The notes below the pieces were generated by a model. That model did no database searches, had not been told where the DNA came from, and worked only from the letters and a program-made list of their open reading frames with translations. Both the position numbers and the translations under genes were made by a program. From contig CBDIDH010000002.1 in the NCBI GenBank assembly GCA_965277595.1, forward strand, positions 3,844,001-3,908,000: 64,000 nt of DNA, in the 5' to 3' direction. Shown here in pieces: positions 7,705 to 16,712 of the stretch (positions are counted from its first letter, which is position 1; every line of letters starts with the position of its first letter). Origin of the DNA: CBDIDH01 sp965277595. GTDB taxonomy: Bacteria > Planctomycetota > Planctomycetia > Isosphaerales > Isosphaeraceae.

Positions 7705-8353
7705 CGGCGGCTCCGCCGTCTCCTCTCCTCTTCGCCCGTCGGCACGGTCCGCTTCGCGGCAAAATCACGCAGGTCGGAGATAGCGAATACGAATCCGCGC
7801 TGGTTGCCGACCTTGACAGCCCTAATTCTTCGCGACTTACGTAGATACTCCAGAGTCTCGGGCTGGACCCCTAGGAAGGCGGCGGCATCCGGATGGGAGA
7901 GAAACTCTGAATTTAACTTAATATGAACAATCGTGTGATAGTCTGGTGAACGATTTTCCGGCGACTCGGTATGGACGTTTCGGCTCGCTCGTCTTTTATC
8001 AGATGTCTTCTTGGTTTCTTTATCCGTCGGATACTTGTCCGTTTGATTCCAGGTCGCTCGGGCGACGAGCGACTCGAAGTCGGGCTGCAACTCGTCGAAG
8101 TCATCGCGATAGCACAGCCGAAGACTGGATGCCCCCCGCCTGGCTGAGTAAGGGTCGTAGCCTCTGAACAGCATGATGTTTGCGATGACGACTTCGCAGA
8201 ACTCGGCTCGATCGAGGGCATCCCAGAGCACTGGGGCGAAGGCGAAATAATCCGCGGGGACAAGACCACCAACCGGCTCGTAGATGCGGAGGAGATCGGC
8301 CGACTCGTAGGCGGTAATGCGCTCTGGAGCGACCTTGTCGAAGTAGCCGCTAT
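7701..8353 (-). pseudogene. Excisionase-like HTH gene, 5' end cut by ISAzo13
   Basis: The minus-strand frame ends at 7701, overlapping the integrase stop by 4 bp. Its C-terminal ~60 residues are a MerR/excisionase-type helix-turn-helix (SHPDAAAFLGVQPETLEYLRK, then the wing VGNQRGFVFAISDL). The upstream ~120 residues have no known domain. At 8353 the frame runs into the left end of the ISAzo13 element, so the native start is lost; a chimeric start inside the IS is possible. Position opposite the integrase fits a recombination-directionality factor. If that is right, excision of the element would be impaired. Confidence 0.6.
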
Positions 8354-9674
8354 GGAACGGGACGCAAATAACTTCCCGATTTTCTGGGAAAATGGTATGA
8401 AGTCCTTGGACCGGAGCGGGGCCACGGAGGAATGGACCATGGATGCCTATGCACCCAGAATCGAACGGATGATGAAGCGCCTCTATAACTCGCTGGCCGA
8501 AGACGATCGTCGGCGGTATGCCGCCATCGAGTCCACGAAACTGGGTCATGGCGGGGTTGAGTACATCTCCAGGGTGCTGCAATGCGACCCCAAGACCATC
8601 CGCCGGGGACTGGCGGAACTGGAAGAGACAGCCGACCTGGACACGACTCGGGTCCGAAAAAAGGGGGTGGGCGCAAAAAATTAGCCGAGATCTCCGCCGA
8701 ACTGGAAGTGAACCTCATGAAGGTGCTCGAAGACCACACCGCCGACGACCCGATGCGGGGCGACGTGAAATGGACGAACCTGTCTCGGGGGCAGATCTCA
8801 CGTCGGCTCGGCAGATTGGGGACCCCGGCCTGTCGACAGGTCGTTTCCAGGTTGTTGCGCAAGAACGGGTATCGCAAGCGGAAGGCCTTGAAGAAGAAGA
8901 CAATGGGCCCCCGCAACCCGAATCGCAACGCCCAGTTCAAGAAGATCACCCGCCTCGAGAAGCAGTATTTGAAGGCCGGCTTGCCTGTCATCAGCATGGA
9001 TACGAAAAAGAAGGAATTGCTCGGCAATTTCTTCCGAGACGGCAAGATCGACACCCGGGAAACGATCGAGACCAACGACCACGACTTCGGCAGCGCGGGA
9101 TCGGGAACGGTGATTCCCCACGGCCTTTACGATCTGGGGAAGAACAAGGCTTTCGTCAGACTGAACACCAGCCATGACACGAGCGAACTGGCCTGCGACA
9201 GCATCGCGGCGTGGTGGGACCAAGAAGGCCGGATCGACTATCCCCGGGCCAAGAACCTGCTGGTATTGCGCGATGGTGGTGGCGGTAATAGCGCAACAAT
9301 GTATTTATTCAAAGAGGACCTCCAGAAACTATCGAACCGACTGGGGATCGAGATTCGCGTGGCGCATTACCCACCGTACTGCTCGAAGTACAATCCGATT
9401 GAACACCGGTTGTTTCCGCATTTGACCCGGGCGTGTCGCGGCGTGATCTTCCACACGCTGAAGACCGTCCAGTACTCCATGGCCAAGGCCGAAACAACGA
9501 CGGGACTGAAGGTGAAAGTCGGCCTTCTCGGCAAGATCTACAAGACCGGCCGGAAGTATGCCGCGGGCTTCAAGAAGAACATGAAGATCGTCTTCGACAA
9601 AGTTCTTCCCAAATGGAACTATCGCGCGGTACCCGAGCCAATGTGAAATCGGGAAGTTAATTACGTCCCGTTCC
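8354..9674 (+). mobile_element. ISAzo13-family insertion sequence
   Basis: A 1321-bp element. The left end GGAACGGGACG and right end CGTCCCGTTCC belong to ~29-bp terminal inverted repeats that differ at only two or three positions (left 8354-8382, right 9646-9674). It encodes one transposase in two overlapping frames. The right end abuts directly on the TA that borders the IS630 element. The target was the excisionase-like gene on the minus strand. Confidence 0.85.
8439..9646 (+). CDS. ISAzo13 transposase made by -1 frameshifting
   Basis: Frame A starts at the ATG at 8439 (GGAGGA upstream) and would stop at 8684. Frame B is open from 8582 to 9646. At 8657-8663 the classical slippery heptamer A-AAA-AAG lies in the correct phase. 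A -1 slip gives the continuous family motif RVRKKGGGRKKL, which neither frame alone encodes. The fused protein has the ISAzo13 N-terminus (ESTKLGHGGVEYISR) and DDE residues in SMDTKKKELLGNF, LLVLRDGGGGNSA and YNPIEHRLF. It looks intact. Confidence 0.85.
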
Positions 9675-9676
9675 TA

Positions 9677-10895
9677 AGTGGTTCATCCGGCAGGTGATTT
9701 GCAGGTGCATGGAGGCAACCGCTTGGGAGTTGCACCATGGCCGCCCGCGTCTATCTGCGTCCCATGACCCCCGAAGAAGACAAGGCGATCGCCGCCCTCA
9801 TCCAGTCGCGTACCGCCCCGGTTCGATCGGTCGAACGCGCTCGGATCATCCAGGCCGCCGCCAAGGGGCAGTCCGCTCCCGTCATCGCAGCGGAGCAGGG
9901 ATGCTCGCGGCCCACCGTCTATGCCTGGATCCGCCGTTTCAACGATCACGGCCTCGCGGGCCTCGAAGAACTCCGCCGCTCCGGCCGGCCACCGACCTAC
10001 TCCGCCGAGCAGCGGGCCGAGGTCATCGCCACCGCCTTGACCGACCCGCAGTCGCTGGGCCTTCCCTTCGCCTGCTGGACGATGGACCGCCTCCAGGTGT
10101 ACCTCGGCGAGCAGAAGGCCCTGGCCATGAAGCGGAGTCGCATCAGCGAGATCCTCGTCGAGGAGGGCCTTCGCTGGCGCCAACAGGAGACGTGGTTCGG
10201 CGAGCGGGTTGATCCCGACTTCGCCGAAAAAAGGGGGTCATCACCGAACTCTACACGGCCCCGCCCGACGGCTCGGTAGTCGTCTGCCTGGACGAGATGG
10301 GGCCGGAGTCGGCCAAGAGCTTCCGTGGGTCGCGACTGGTTCATGCCGATCCCGGCACGGACGAGCGGGGGCAACCCAAGCCCGCCGGGCGGGCCAGGCA
10401 GGAGGCGGACTACGGTCGGCGGGGCAAGGGCTACATCTTTGGGGCATTCCGTCCCGCGACGGGTGAGGTGTTCACGGCCCCCTACGGTGGCCGGACCACG
10501 GCCAGCTGGGTGGACTTCCTGGAGAAAGCCGACGCCTGGCTGCCCGCGGAGTGCGAGCGGGTCTACGCGGTGGTCGACAACCTGAACGCGCACCGTGCCC
10601 CCGATGTGCTGCTGTTCAGCCTGGCTCATCCGCGTTGGGAGTTCGTGTTCCAGCCGAAGTACGCGGCGTATCTCAACCTGATCGAGCCGTGGTGGAAGGT
10701 GCCGCGGTCGCTGGCGTTGAAGGGTCGGCGGTTCGAGACATGGGAGGAGATCGTCCAGGCGGTCGCGGCGGCGACGGCCTACTGGAACAAGCATCGTCAT
10801 CCGTTCGTGTGGGGGCGGCGACGACGTCATCGGGCTCGCCGTCAGCCGGGAATCGCCGCCGTGCCAGGAATCAGGGCAATTGCCGGATGAACCAC
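9677..10895 (+). mobile_element. IS630-family insertion sequence flanked by TA
   Basis: A 1219-bp element. The terminal inverted repeat is GTGGTTCATCCGGCA at the left, with its complement TGCCGGATGAACCAC at the right end (10881-10895). TA (or TAA) on both sides (9675-9676 and 10896-10897) is the TA duplication of IS630/mariner elements. The left TA is also the first base pair after the ISAzo13 element, so the IS630 landed exactly at that junction. Confidence 0.85.
9737..10890 (+). CDS. IS630 transposase made by -1 frameshifting
   Basis: Frame A (9737-10279) carries the N-terminal helix-turn-helix (QSAPVIAAEQGCSRPTVYAW) and linker. Frame B (to 10890) carries the DDE domain: VVVCLDEMGPES, YAVVDNLNAHRAPDV and NLIEPWWKVPR. 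At 10227-10233 lies AAAAAAG. A -1 slip on the AAA codon at 10229-10231 joins the two frames as AEKKGVITELY, the usual IS630 junction. The stop lies inside the right inverted repeat. The element appears complete and potentially mobile. Confidence 0.85.
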
Positions 10896-10920
10896 TAAGA
10901 GGAAGATCGAAGGTCCCGCG

Positions 10921-11145
10921 ATGATCGGCATTCGGTCGAACTTCATGGTCGGTCCTGTCGATACGTTTGGCGATATGATTTTCATGTCTACCTATGGAGG
11001 ATGGGGTCCCGAGAAGCCCGGCGAGGGATCGCTGTTGCTACGGCACCCGAATAACGGCGAGCTCTTCACTAGTTTCTACAGGAATGGCATTAGCGCGCAC
11101 GGCAAGATGTTGACATTGCCCGTCGACCCGAAGGATGACCCGTGA
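10921..11145 (+). CDS. Small unknown protein
   Basis: A 74-aa protein with GAAGG upstream of the ATG. It has a compact beta-like composition (GDMIFMSTYGGWGPEKPGEG) with no known domain. It lies directly right of the IS630 element, and codon use is less GC-rich than in the exported-protein locus. It may be a fragment of the region split by the two IS elements. Confidence 0.35.
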   Translation: MIGIRSNFMVGPVDTFGDMIFMSTYGGWGPEKPGEGSLLLRHPNNGELFTSFYRNGISAHGKMLTLPVDPKDDP

Positions 11146-11205
11146 GCACGGAGCTGGCCCTGGCCGGGTCGCCCGGACGTACTACTCCTCCGGTCAACTG
11201 AACGA

Positions 11206-11374
11206 CCACCGCCTGGAAGGCGGTGGGTTCGACAGTCGGCTGAAAGCCCGACTCCTATGGGAACGGAGAGGAGAAGACTTCCGCCTTCCCCGACCGCAGA
11301 AATCTCCGGCGCCTCCGGCCACTCGTGCTGCCTCGTCAAAACAAGACCTACTGGAAGTTTTCGCCTGGAAGGCG
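11206..11374 (+). other. Hairpin cluster resembling an IS200/IS605-type 3' end
   Basis: Three hairpins with similar loops: CCACCGCC-TGGAA-GGCGGTGG (11206-11226), GTCGG...CCGAC (11235-11252) and TCGCC-TGGAA-GGCGA (11361-11375), the last followed by GGGATTTTAGATCCCACAA. Repeated short GC hairpins followed by a conserved single-stranded-looking tail are seen at the right ends of IS605/IS1341 elements, where they form the guide-RNA scaffold. No tnpA or tnpB is left here. The call rests on layout only. Confidence 0.3.
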
Positions 11375-11413
11375 AGGGATTTTAGATCCCACAACTGGGA
11401 CATTAACAAAGGG

Positions 11414-11941
11414 ATGCCCGTGACGCCTGCCGGATCAAACCGACCGAACCGTCTCGCCGGGCTCTGCCTGATGATAGTCAGCGGGCTCTTGATCTTAAGC
11501 TTTGGCCGAGGTCTGTATCCCGCGGTTGCCAACGCCGGCTCGCCCCAGGTCCGCCCCGAGGGGACAGAGAAGGTTCTCCCCACGGGCCTCGTCCACGAAG
11601 TCATCCTCCTCAAGGCGGAGGTCGAGACACTCAAGAAGGAGATCGGAGGCATGAAGGGGACCCTCGCCGAAGCCAGGCTGGGGCTCAAGGAGTTCGACGT
11701 CGTCATCACCACGCCCGGCGGTCCATTTCAGGGACTTCTGGTACCGCCCGCCCCTGGCGGCCGGTTTCCCCTCGCAAGTGGGTCCGGCGACCCGATCGTC
11801 GGTGCATGGTGGAGCCCGAAGCATAACGTGGAGCACGCCGGAATCTTTCCCAGGATCGAGTTCGAATATGGGGGGCGGAAAATGAGGATCTCGTCCTATC
11901 CGCGGAGAGTCACCCCAACAGGACTTGTGTCCTCAGGATGA
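11414..11941 (+). CDS. Exported coiled-coil protein with unknown C-terminal head
   Basis: A 175-aa protein from the ATG at 11414 (AAAGGG upstream, weak). Residues ~12-38 form a hydrophobic signal or anchor (LAGLCLMIVSGLLILSFG), followed by a coiled coil at ~60-95 (VILLKAEVETLKKEIGGMKG) and a Gly/Pro-rich beta-like C-terminal domain. The frame is open further upstream, but that part runs through the hairpin cluster and is not protein-like. Same architecture as the products at 12122, 12969 and 25701. Function unknown; a membrane-anchored stalk with a head is the simplest reading. Confidence 0.55.
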   Translation: MPVTPAGSNRPNRLAGLCLMIVSGLLILSFGRGLYPAVANAGSPQVRPEGTEKVLPTGLVHEVILLKAEVETLKKEIGGMKGTLAEARLGLKEFDVVITTPGGPFQGLLVPPAPGGRFPLASGSGDPIVGAWWSPKHNVEHAGIFPRIEFEYGGRKMRISSYPRRVTPTGLVSSG

Positions 11942-12121
11942 GGGTCTTCGTGCTCTACCGGAAGAAGCCCGCGAAATGATATCGGCGGGGCCGCGTCTTT
12001 TTTCAAGCGTTTTGATTCGCGACCGTGCGTCACGAGGACGACCACCAGGGGCCGCCCGTCCGCTGCGGCTGCCCCCGGCGATGAAGCCAGAATACCGAAT
12101 GACCCGTTCGGAGGTGAGACG

Positions 12122-12541
12122 ATGAGGCGACGACTGGCGATCGTGTTCCTTCTTGGCATGACCGTTGGCTACTTCGCCAGGACGGCGAGGATCAACGCCG
12201 ATGCCGGGGGACCCCGTCCGCACGGAGCTGCGGGGGTGGGGCCCGGTTCCTACCCAGGGCTGGTGGATCGCGCCACGGCCCTGGAGGAATGTTGCCGGGC
12301 GTTGACGACGGGTCTGGCTTCCTGCAAGGCCGACCTGGAGGCGACCAAGAAAGACCTGGCGAAGACCAAGCTGGACAAGCTTTCGGTTGGCAAGCTCGAT
12401 TCCCTCGTGATCGTCAACAACGCCAGCGGCATGGCGCTCGACGTGGCGGACGGGGAAAAGCGAGAGGGGCTGTATATTCAGCAATACGCAGTGAATGGAA
12501 GGCCTCAACAGGAATGGAAAATTCTGCCGAAGGGTCCTTGA
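12122..12541 (+). CDS. Exported coiled-coil protein with a ricin-type lectin module
   Basis: A 139-aa protein; GGAGGTGAGACG precedes the ATG. Signal/anchor at residues 3-20 (LAIVFLLGMTVGYFA), coiled coil at ~50-90 with two adjacent Cys (EECCRAL), then ~45 residues that match one beta-trefoil repeat of the RICIN family: VIVNNASGMALDV, a conserved Gly-x-x-IQQY and the QxW-type ending QQEWKI. A single repeat cannot form a full trefoil, so it may trimerise through the coiled coil. A glycan-binding tip is an inference from the family. Its end nearly meets the convergent gene at 12548. Confidence 0.65.
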   Translation: MRRRLAIVFLLGMTVGYFARTARINADAGGPRPHGAAGVGPGSYPGLVDRATALEECCRALTTGLASCKADLEATKKDLAKTKLDKLSVGKLDSLVIVNNASGMALDVADGEKREGLYIQQYAVNGRPQQEWKILPKGP

Positions 12542-12547
12542 TCCGGT

Positions 12548-12853
12548 TCACTGAGGGCAGTCCTTGGTATTGCAAGGGTACTTGTTGCGCTCGCCACAGG
12601 TCCCGTCGGGATACGTCTTGCAATTTTTCTTGCAGGCCGAGTCGTCACAGCAGCAGACGCTCGGGTCGGCGGCCACCCTGGCGGGGAAGTGCGTCGCCCG
12701 GCCCGACCGCGAAACCACCGAAGCCTTCGTGACGTTCACGATCGTCGTGCCCAGCGTGACCCCTACGACCGCCGAGATCGGGATGATAACGCCGGCCGTC
12801 AGGATGTTGAACCGACGCCGACGTGACCTGTTCTGAACCTGAGTGGTTGCCAT
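12548..12853 (-). CDS. Small Cys-rich membrane-anchored protein
   Basis: A 101-aa protein with AGGAG 7 nt before the ATG. A basic N-terminus (RSRRRR) is followed by one transmembrane segment (ILTAGVIIPISAVVGVTLG). The C-terminal 45 residues hold nine Cys, including CCCDDSACKKNC, with spacing that suggests a disulfide-linked or metal-binding knot. Probably displayed outside the cytoplasmic membrane. It is the last gene of the minus-strand exported-protein locus, 115 bp after the preceding gene. No family recognised. Confidence 0.6.
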   Translation of the reverse strand: MATTQVQNRSRRRRFNILTAGVIIPISAVVGVTLGTTIVNVTKASVVSRSGRATHFPARVAADPSVCCCDDSACKKNCKTYPDGTCGERNKYPCNTKDCPQ

Positions 12854-12968
12854 GTTCTTGCTCCTATTGGAACTCAGGAAATGCCTGAAATGTGCGAATT
12901 AGACACCGGGGACTTTATCGAAATGGTCCCCGGATCCCAGGGGCGAGTTACCGCCGGCCCGGACGCCC

Positions 12969-13550
12969 TTATTGCCAAACGAGGTTCTCCGCGATGACCG
13001 TGAGGCTGCGCATCTCTCCCTCCCTCGTGAGGTCACCTTTCGACGCGTGGAGTGAGAAATTGACTATCCCATCGGCAAAAGCCGTGTAGATCACCGTATT
13101 CGCCTGCGTGCGCCACTGCCGCCCCGTGGTGGAGTGTGCGATCTTCGAATTCCCGTAATCCCTCTCCTTGACGCGACCGTCATGGATGATTTCCCAGTAG
13201 AAGCCGGCTGGGGGCGTGTCACCGGCCTGAGATATGGCATCGAAATTGACAGTGATCCGAACGGTATCTCCATTGCGGACCTTCAGCGGAACGGGTTGGG
13301 AGGTCCAGCCATCGCGGATCTGTGTCAATGCGGAGATGCCGTAATAAGCGACCTTCCGGGCATAGAGTTCCGCTCGGAGATTCTCGACTTCACGTTGGAG
13401 CCGCCGGACCTGGGCGACCAGGCCATCTGCCGGCTCCGCTTCAGCCGTCCGGGCTTGCGGCTGGAGCCCGAAGCCGGAACCCGCGGCGGCCCCGATAGTT
13501 AGGCAAGCGGCGAACGCCGTCAACCGACCGAAAACGCATCGACTCGTCAT
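12969..13550 (-). CDS. Exported coiled-coil protein with beta-rich head
   Basis: A 193-aa protein from the ATG at 13548-13550 (GGAGG 7 nt upstream). Signal sequence with AFAACLTIGAAAGSG, coiled coil at ~residues 42-65 (VAQVRRLQREVENLRAELY), then a ~110-residue beta-rich domain (VPLKVRNGDTVRITVNF ... RSLTVIAENLVW) with an Ig/jelly-roll-like pattern of alternating hydrophobic residues. Same plan as the proteins at 11414, 12122 and 25701, but the head is unrelated in sequence. Function unknown. Confidence 0.6.
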   Translation of the reverse strand: MTSRCVFGRLTAFAACLTIGAAAGSGFGLQPQARTAEAEPADGLVAQVRRLQREVENLRAELYARKVAYYGISALTQIRDGWTSQPVPLKVRNGDTVRITVNFDAISQAGDTPPAGFYWEIIHDGRVKERDYGNSKIAHSTTGRQWRTQANTVIYTAFADGIVNFSLHASKGDLTREGEMRSLTVIAENLVWQ

Positions 13551-13671
13551 GACTGGCCTCCGGGAAACCACGCCTCGAGCCCGGTCGATTGCCCCCGATG
13601 GCCCGGCTCACTCGGGAGGGGAATGCGGGGTCGCCCCTTCGTTGGATTGCCTGAAACGTGGACCCATGGAC

Positions 13672-16593
13672 TCACTTTTGAGCATCGCCCGCCTCGGGTG
13701 CGGGCCGGGCCGGTCGACGGCCCGGCCCGTACACGACCCCGAGGGCGTCGTCGAGGAAGGCGGACGCGGGGAGCCGGCCCCTAAGGTCGCCGCCGGCACC
13801 CCATAGCTCGACCCGGAGGTTCTCGACCCACCAGGTCTCGTGATCGCCGAGGATCTCACCGACGGCCTTCTTTTCGAGCTGCCACTTTTCGCGAAGGGGA
13901 TCTCCTTTCACGCTCTCCGGCAGTGTCGCGATCCCGTAAAGCTCGCGGTAGAGAGAACCGATCGGCGCCTCGTCGGCATCTTTAAAGGCCCTGGTGTCGG
14001 CACGCGCCGCATTCGCCACGGCACCCATTTCGGGTAGTCCGGCGTTCAACGCCAGCCGGAAGCCGACGAAGTCCCAGCCGAAGTTCGGGGTCGCGACACG
14101 CAGGTAGAGATCGCGGCGGAGTTCCCAGCCCTCCCGGGTGCCGGCCACGTCGGTTCGGTAGCTCGCCCCCATCACGGCGAACTGGTCGCCGGGGAGGCTG
14201 ACCAACTCGCTCACGTTGCCGTCGAGGTTCCAGATTAACGGGGCGACCGGGTCTCCGGTGCGGTCCTGGAAAGTCCGCGCCCCCTTCAGGGCCTCCAGGG
14301 CGCAAGGGCGAGACCGGCCGCCGGTCCAAGTCCCCTCGGCCGGGTCGTTAATGGACCGTCCCCCTTGGTTCGCGTCGATCCTGCCGCCGTCGGCGGCCCA
14401 GCCCCATTCCGGCGCACTGGGCAGGCGAATCCCTGAAGTCTCTCCGAGTTCTACCGTGGAGAGGAACCCCGTCACGGCGCGGGGGCTGACCAGGGTCACG
14501 GGGTCGTCGAGGGGGTTGACCAGGGGGCTAAAGAAGGGGGTGCCGAGATCGGCGAGCTTCCGCCGGAACGACCGGTATCGCCGGAATGCCATGTCGAAGT
14601 CGTCCGCGCCGTCGAAGGCGTCGCCCAAGAGGTTCCACGCGTACGTCCGGAAATCGGACCAGTCCGCGTCGAGTGGTTCGGCGAAGTCCGGCAGGGCGGG
14701 ACTTCTGGCGGTGGTCGCGACGTGCTTGCTCAGGCCGTGCTCCGCCCAGGCGAAGGCCCGGTCCTGGAAATACGGGACGAGCCTGGCGACCCGATACCCC
14801 GCGCGACGTCGCAACCAGTCCGAACGGGCGGAAGGGAGCGGGCCCTTGGTCTCCTCCTTCTTCGCGTTCGTCTCCTCCTTCTTCTTCGCGGAGGAGGCGC
14901 CGGCCTGCGGCTCGATCATGTCCTGGAGGGTCTCGTGGAACAACCAGGCGGCGTAATAACTCTCCCAATGTCCGTCGGCGCCCGCGAAGGGTTCTCGCAA
15001 GGCGCGGGTCAGCCGGTCGATCGACGCCCAGATCGCTTTCCATTCGCCGACCCTAGGGTCCTCGGGGGATTTCGGCGCGCTCACGGCCTTCGCCGCCTTC
15101 TCGACGTCAAATTCGGGGTTGGGTTTCCCGTCGCTCGCCTCCGGAGAAAGTTTCTTCACGGCCTCGGTGATCTTAGCCTCGACGTCGGCCTTTCGTCCCG
15201 CCTCGCCACGCCAGTATGCGCCGAGATCGCCGTCGGCCTGCACGAGCATGGCCACGAGCTGTCGGACAGTCAACTCCTCGTCGAGCAGGTACACGGCGCC
15301 GCCGTGCCGGCCGGTGACGAAGCGGAACCGCGCCGGGACCTTGTTGAAGAGCTTGGCCGTGTACGTGGCAGGGTAGGATTTGCCGTCGAATGGGACGGAC
15401 TCCCCCTCGGCCGTGAGCGCGGCGGGGCCGATCGTCAGCTTGACTAATCCCTCCTCGACGGGGGTAAAGCGCAAGGTTTCGTCCCGGAGAAGTCTCTTGT
15501 CCGTCACGTCGACTAGGGGGGCGTACTTCGACAGGTTCCTGCCGGAGACCGCCCACCTGTAGGATTGCTCGTCCTTGTCGTTGATGAACCAGCCGAGCGC
15601 GGTTTTGAGGGGGACCACGTTGTCCGCGTTGCGGACGAAGCCGGTGAAGGTCGACCCGTCGAGCTTGGCGGGGTCATCCGGGAAGAGCGCGGTCGACCGG
15701 AGGAGCTTGTAATCGTGCTCGGCCAGCGGGTGGACGGGCAGGTTACCGAAGGTCGCTTTGACCTTCCAGGGCATCTCGGCTCGGTCGGCAGGCAGCCACA
15801 GCGCCTGATACAATTTCTTCTTCTTCGCGTCCGTGCCGTGGTTGTCGCCCTCCACCGGCGCGCCCTTGTCATCCCTGACGCCCTTCACCACCAGGAGAAG
15901 TTCGCCCGAGAACTGAGGGTTCCTGCTCGTGAACAACGCGGGCTTGTCGCCGGCCAGATACGTGTCCAGGACGGACTTACGCACGTCGGCCTCAAACTGA
16001 TATGGCGTCGCTTGCTCTGGCTCTTTATCGCCTGGAAGCTTCGGACGGAGCAGCCGCCCCGCGTCCGGCTTGAGCAATTCGGTGAGCCGCTCCATGCAGT
16101 CGAATACGTAAGTCCGCTTCTCCGAATCCTTGATGTTCCACGCCGTGAGCATGTCCCCAGCCATGTCCTCCTTGACGAACCAGATCCCATCCGCCGCGAT
16201 GGGCGGGAACTCCGCCTTCAGCTTTTCCTGGACTTTCGCCGGTTCTGTGTGCGTGCCGACCGCTTTGATGACCTGACGCCGCAGCTCTTCCGGGGCGTCA
16301 TTAAGGCTCGCCCATTTCGGGTCGTTCGGCCCCACTTTGAACTTCTGCACCGCGGGGTCACCGCCCAGCCAAATGTATTGCCCCTTGGGCAATTTCGCGG
16401 GCACGTACCAGACGTTCAGCCTGTAGTAGTCCCCTTCCTTCAGGAAGAAAACGTAGTGCTTCCAGAAGGGACCGTCGTTCGGTTCGCCGCCCGAGGCCTG
16501 GGGGCAAAAGGCGCCCAACAGGAGGGCCAGGCCGATCGAGCACCGGCCCAGACCGGGGCGGGGGCGGGGGCGAGGCGGGTGCGGAAGGCTCAT
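13672..16593 (-). CDS. Large exported protein with FGE/sulfatase-modifying-factor-like C-terminal domain
   Basis: A 973-aa protein. Signal peptide (SIGLALLLGAFCPQAS, cleavage near residue 35). Residues ~40-600 have no recognised domain, with one Lys/Glu-rich linker (KKKEETNAKKEET) near 590. From ~740 to 870 the sequence follows the formylglycine-generating-enzyme fold: IRLPSAPEWGWAADGG, LIWNLDGNVSELVS, FAVMGASYRTD and FGWDFVGFRLALN. In planctomycetes this C-type-lectin-like fold is often used for binding and not catalysis, and the copper-binding Cys pair of true FGE is not seen. It lies 119 bp after the 1593-aa protein gene and is probably co-transcribed. Confidence 0.7.
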   Translation of the reverse strand: MSLPHPPRPRPRPGLGRCSIGLALLLGAFCPQASGGEPNDGPFWKHYVFFLKEGDYYRLNVWYVPAKLPKGQYIWLGGDPAVQKFKVGPNDPKWASLNDAPEELRRQVIKAVGTHTEPAKVQEKLKAEFPPIAADGIWFVKEDMAGDMLTAWNIKDSEKRTYVFDCMERLTELLKPDAGRLLRPKLPGDKEPEQATPYQFEADVRKSVLDTYLAGDKPALFTSRNPQFSGELLLVVKGVRDDKGAPVEGDNHGTDAKKKKLYQALWLPADRAEMPWKVKATFGNLPVHPLAEHDYKLLRSTALFPDDPAKLDGSTFTGFVRNADNVVPLKTALGWFINDKDEQSYRWAVSGRNLSKYAPLVDVTDKRLLRDETLRFTPVEEGLVKLTIGPAALTAEGESVPFDGKSYPATYTAKLFNKVPARFRFVTGRHGGAVYLLDEELTVRQLVAMLVQADGDLGAYWRGEAGRKADVEAKITEAVKKLSPEASDGKPNPEFDVEKAAKAVSAPKSPEDPRVGEWKAIWASIDRLTRALREPFAGADGHWESYYAAWLFHETLQDMIEPQAGASSAKKKEETNAKKEETKGPLPSARSDWLRRRAGYRVARLVPYFQDRAFAWAEHGLSKHVATTARSPALPDFAEPLDADWSDFRTYAWNLLGDAFDGADDFDMAFRRYRSFRRKLADLGTPFFSPLVNPLDDPVTLVSPRAVTGFLSTVELGETSGIRLPSAPEWGWAADGGRIDANQGGRSINDPAEGTWTGGRSRPCALEALKGARTFQDRTGDPVAPLIWNLDGNVSELVSLPGDQFAVMGASYRTDVAGTREGWELRRDLYLRVATPNFGWDFVGFRLALNAGLPEMGAVANAARADTRAFKDADEAPIGSLYRELYGIATLPESVKGDPLREKWQLEKKAVGEILGDHETWWVENLRVELWGAGGDLRGRLPASAFLDDALGVVYGPGRRPARPAPEAGDAQK

Positions 16594-16712
16594 CGGTTCG
16601 TCCTCGGTTGTGGTCGCCGTCGGCGGACGTCAATCCGCCTGAAGATCGGCCGGTTACGTCAAGGTTCGGAGGGCTCTTCTTTCGCCTCGGACCGCGCCTC
16701 GTCTTTCTCGGC

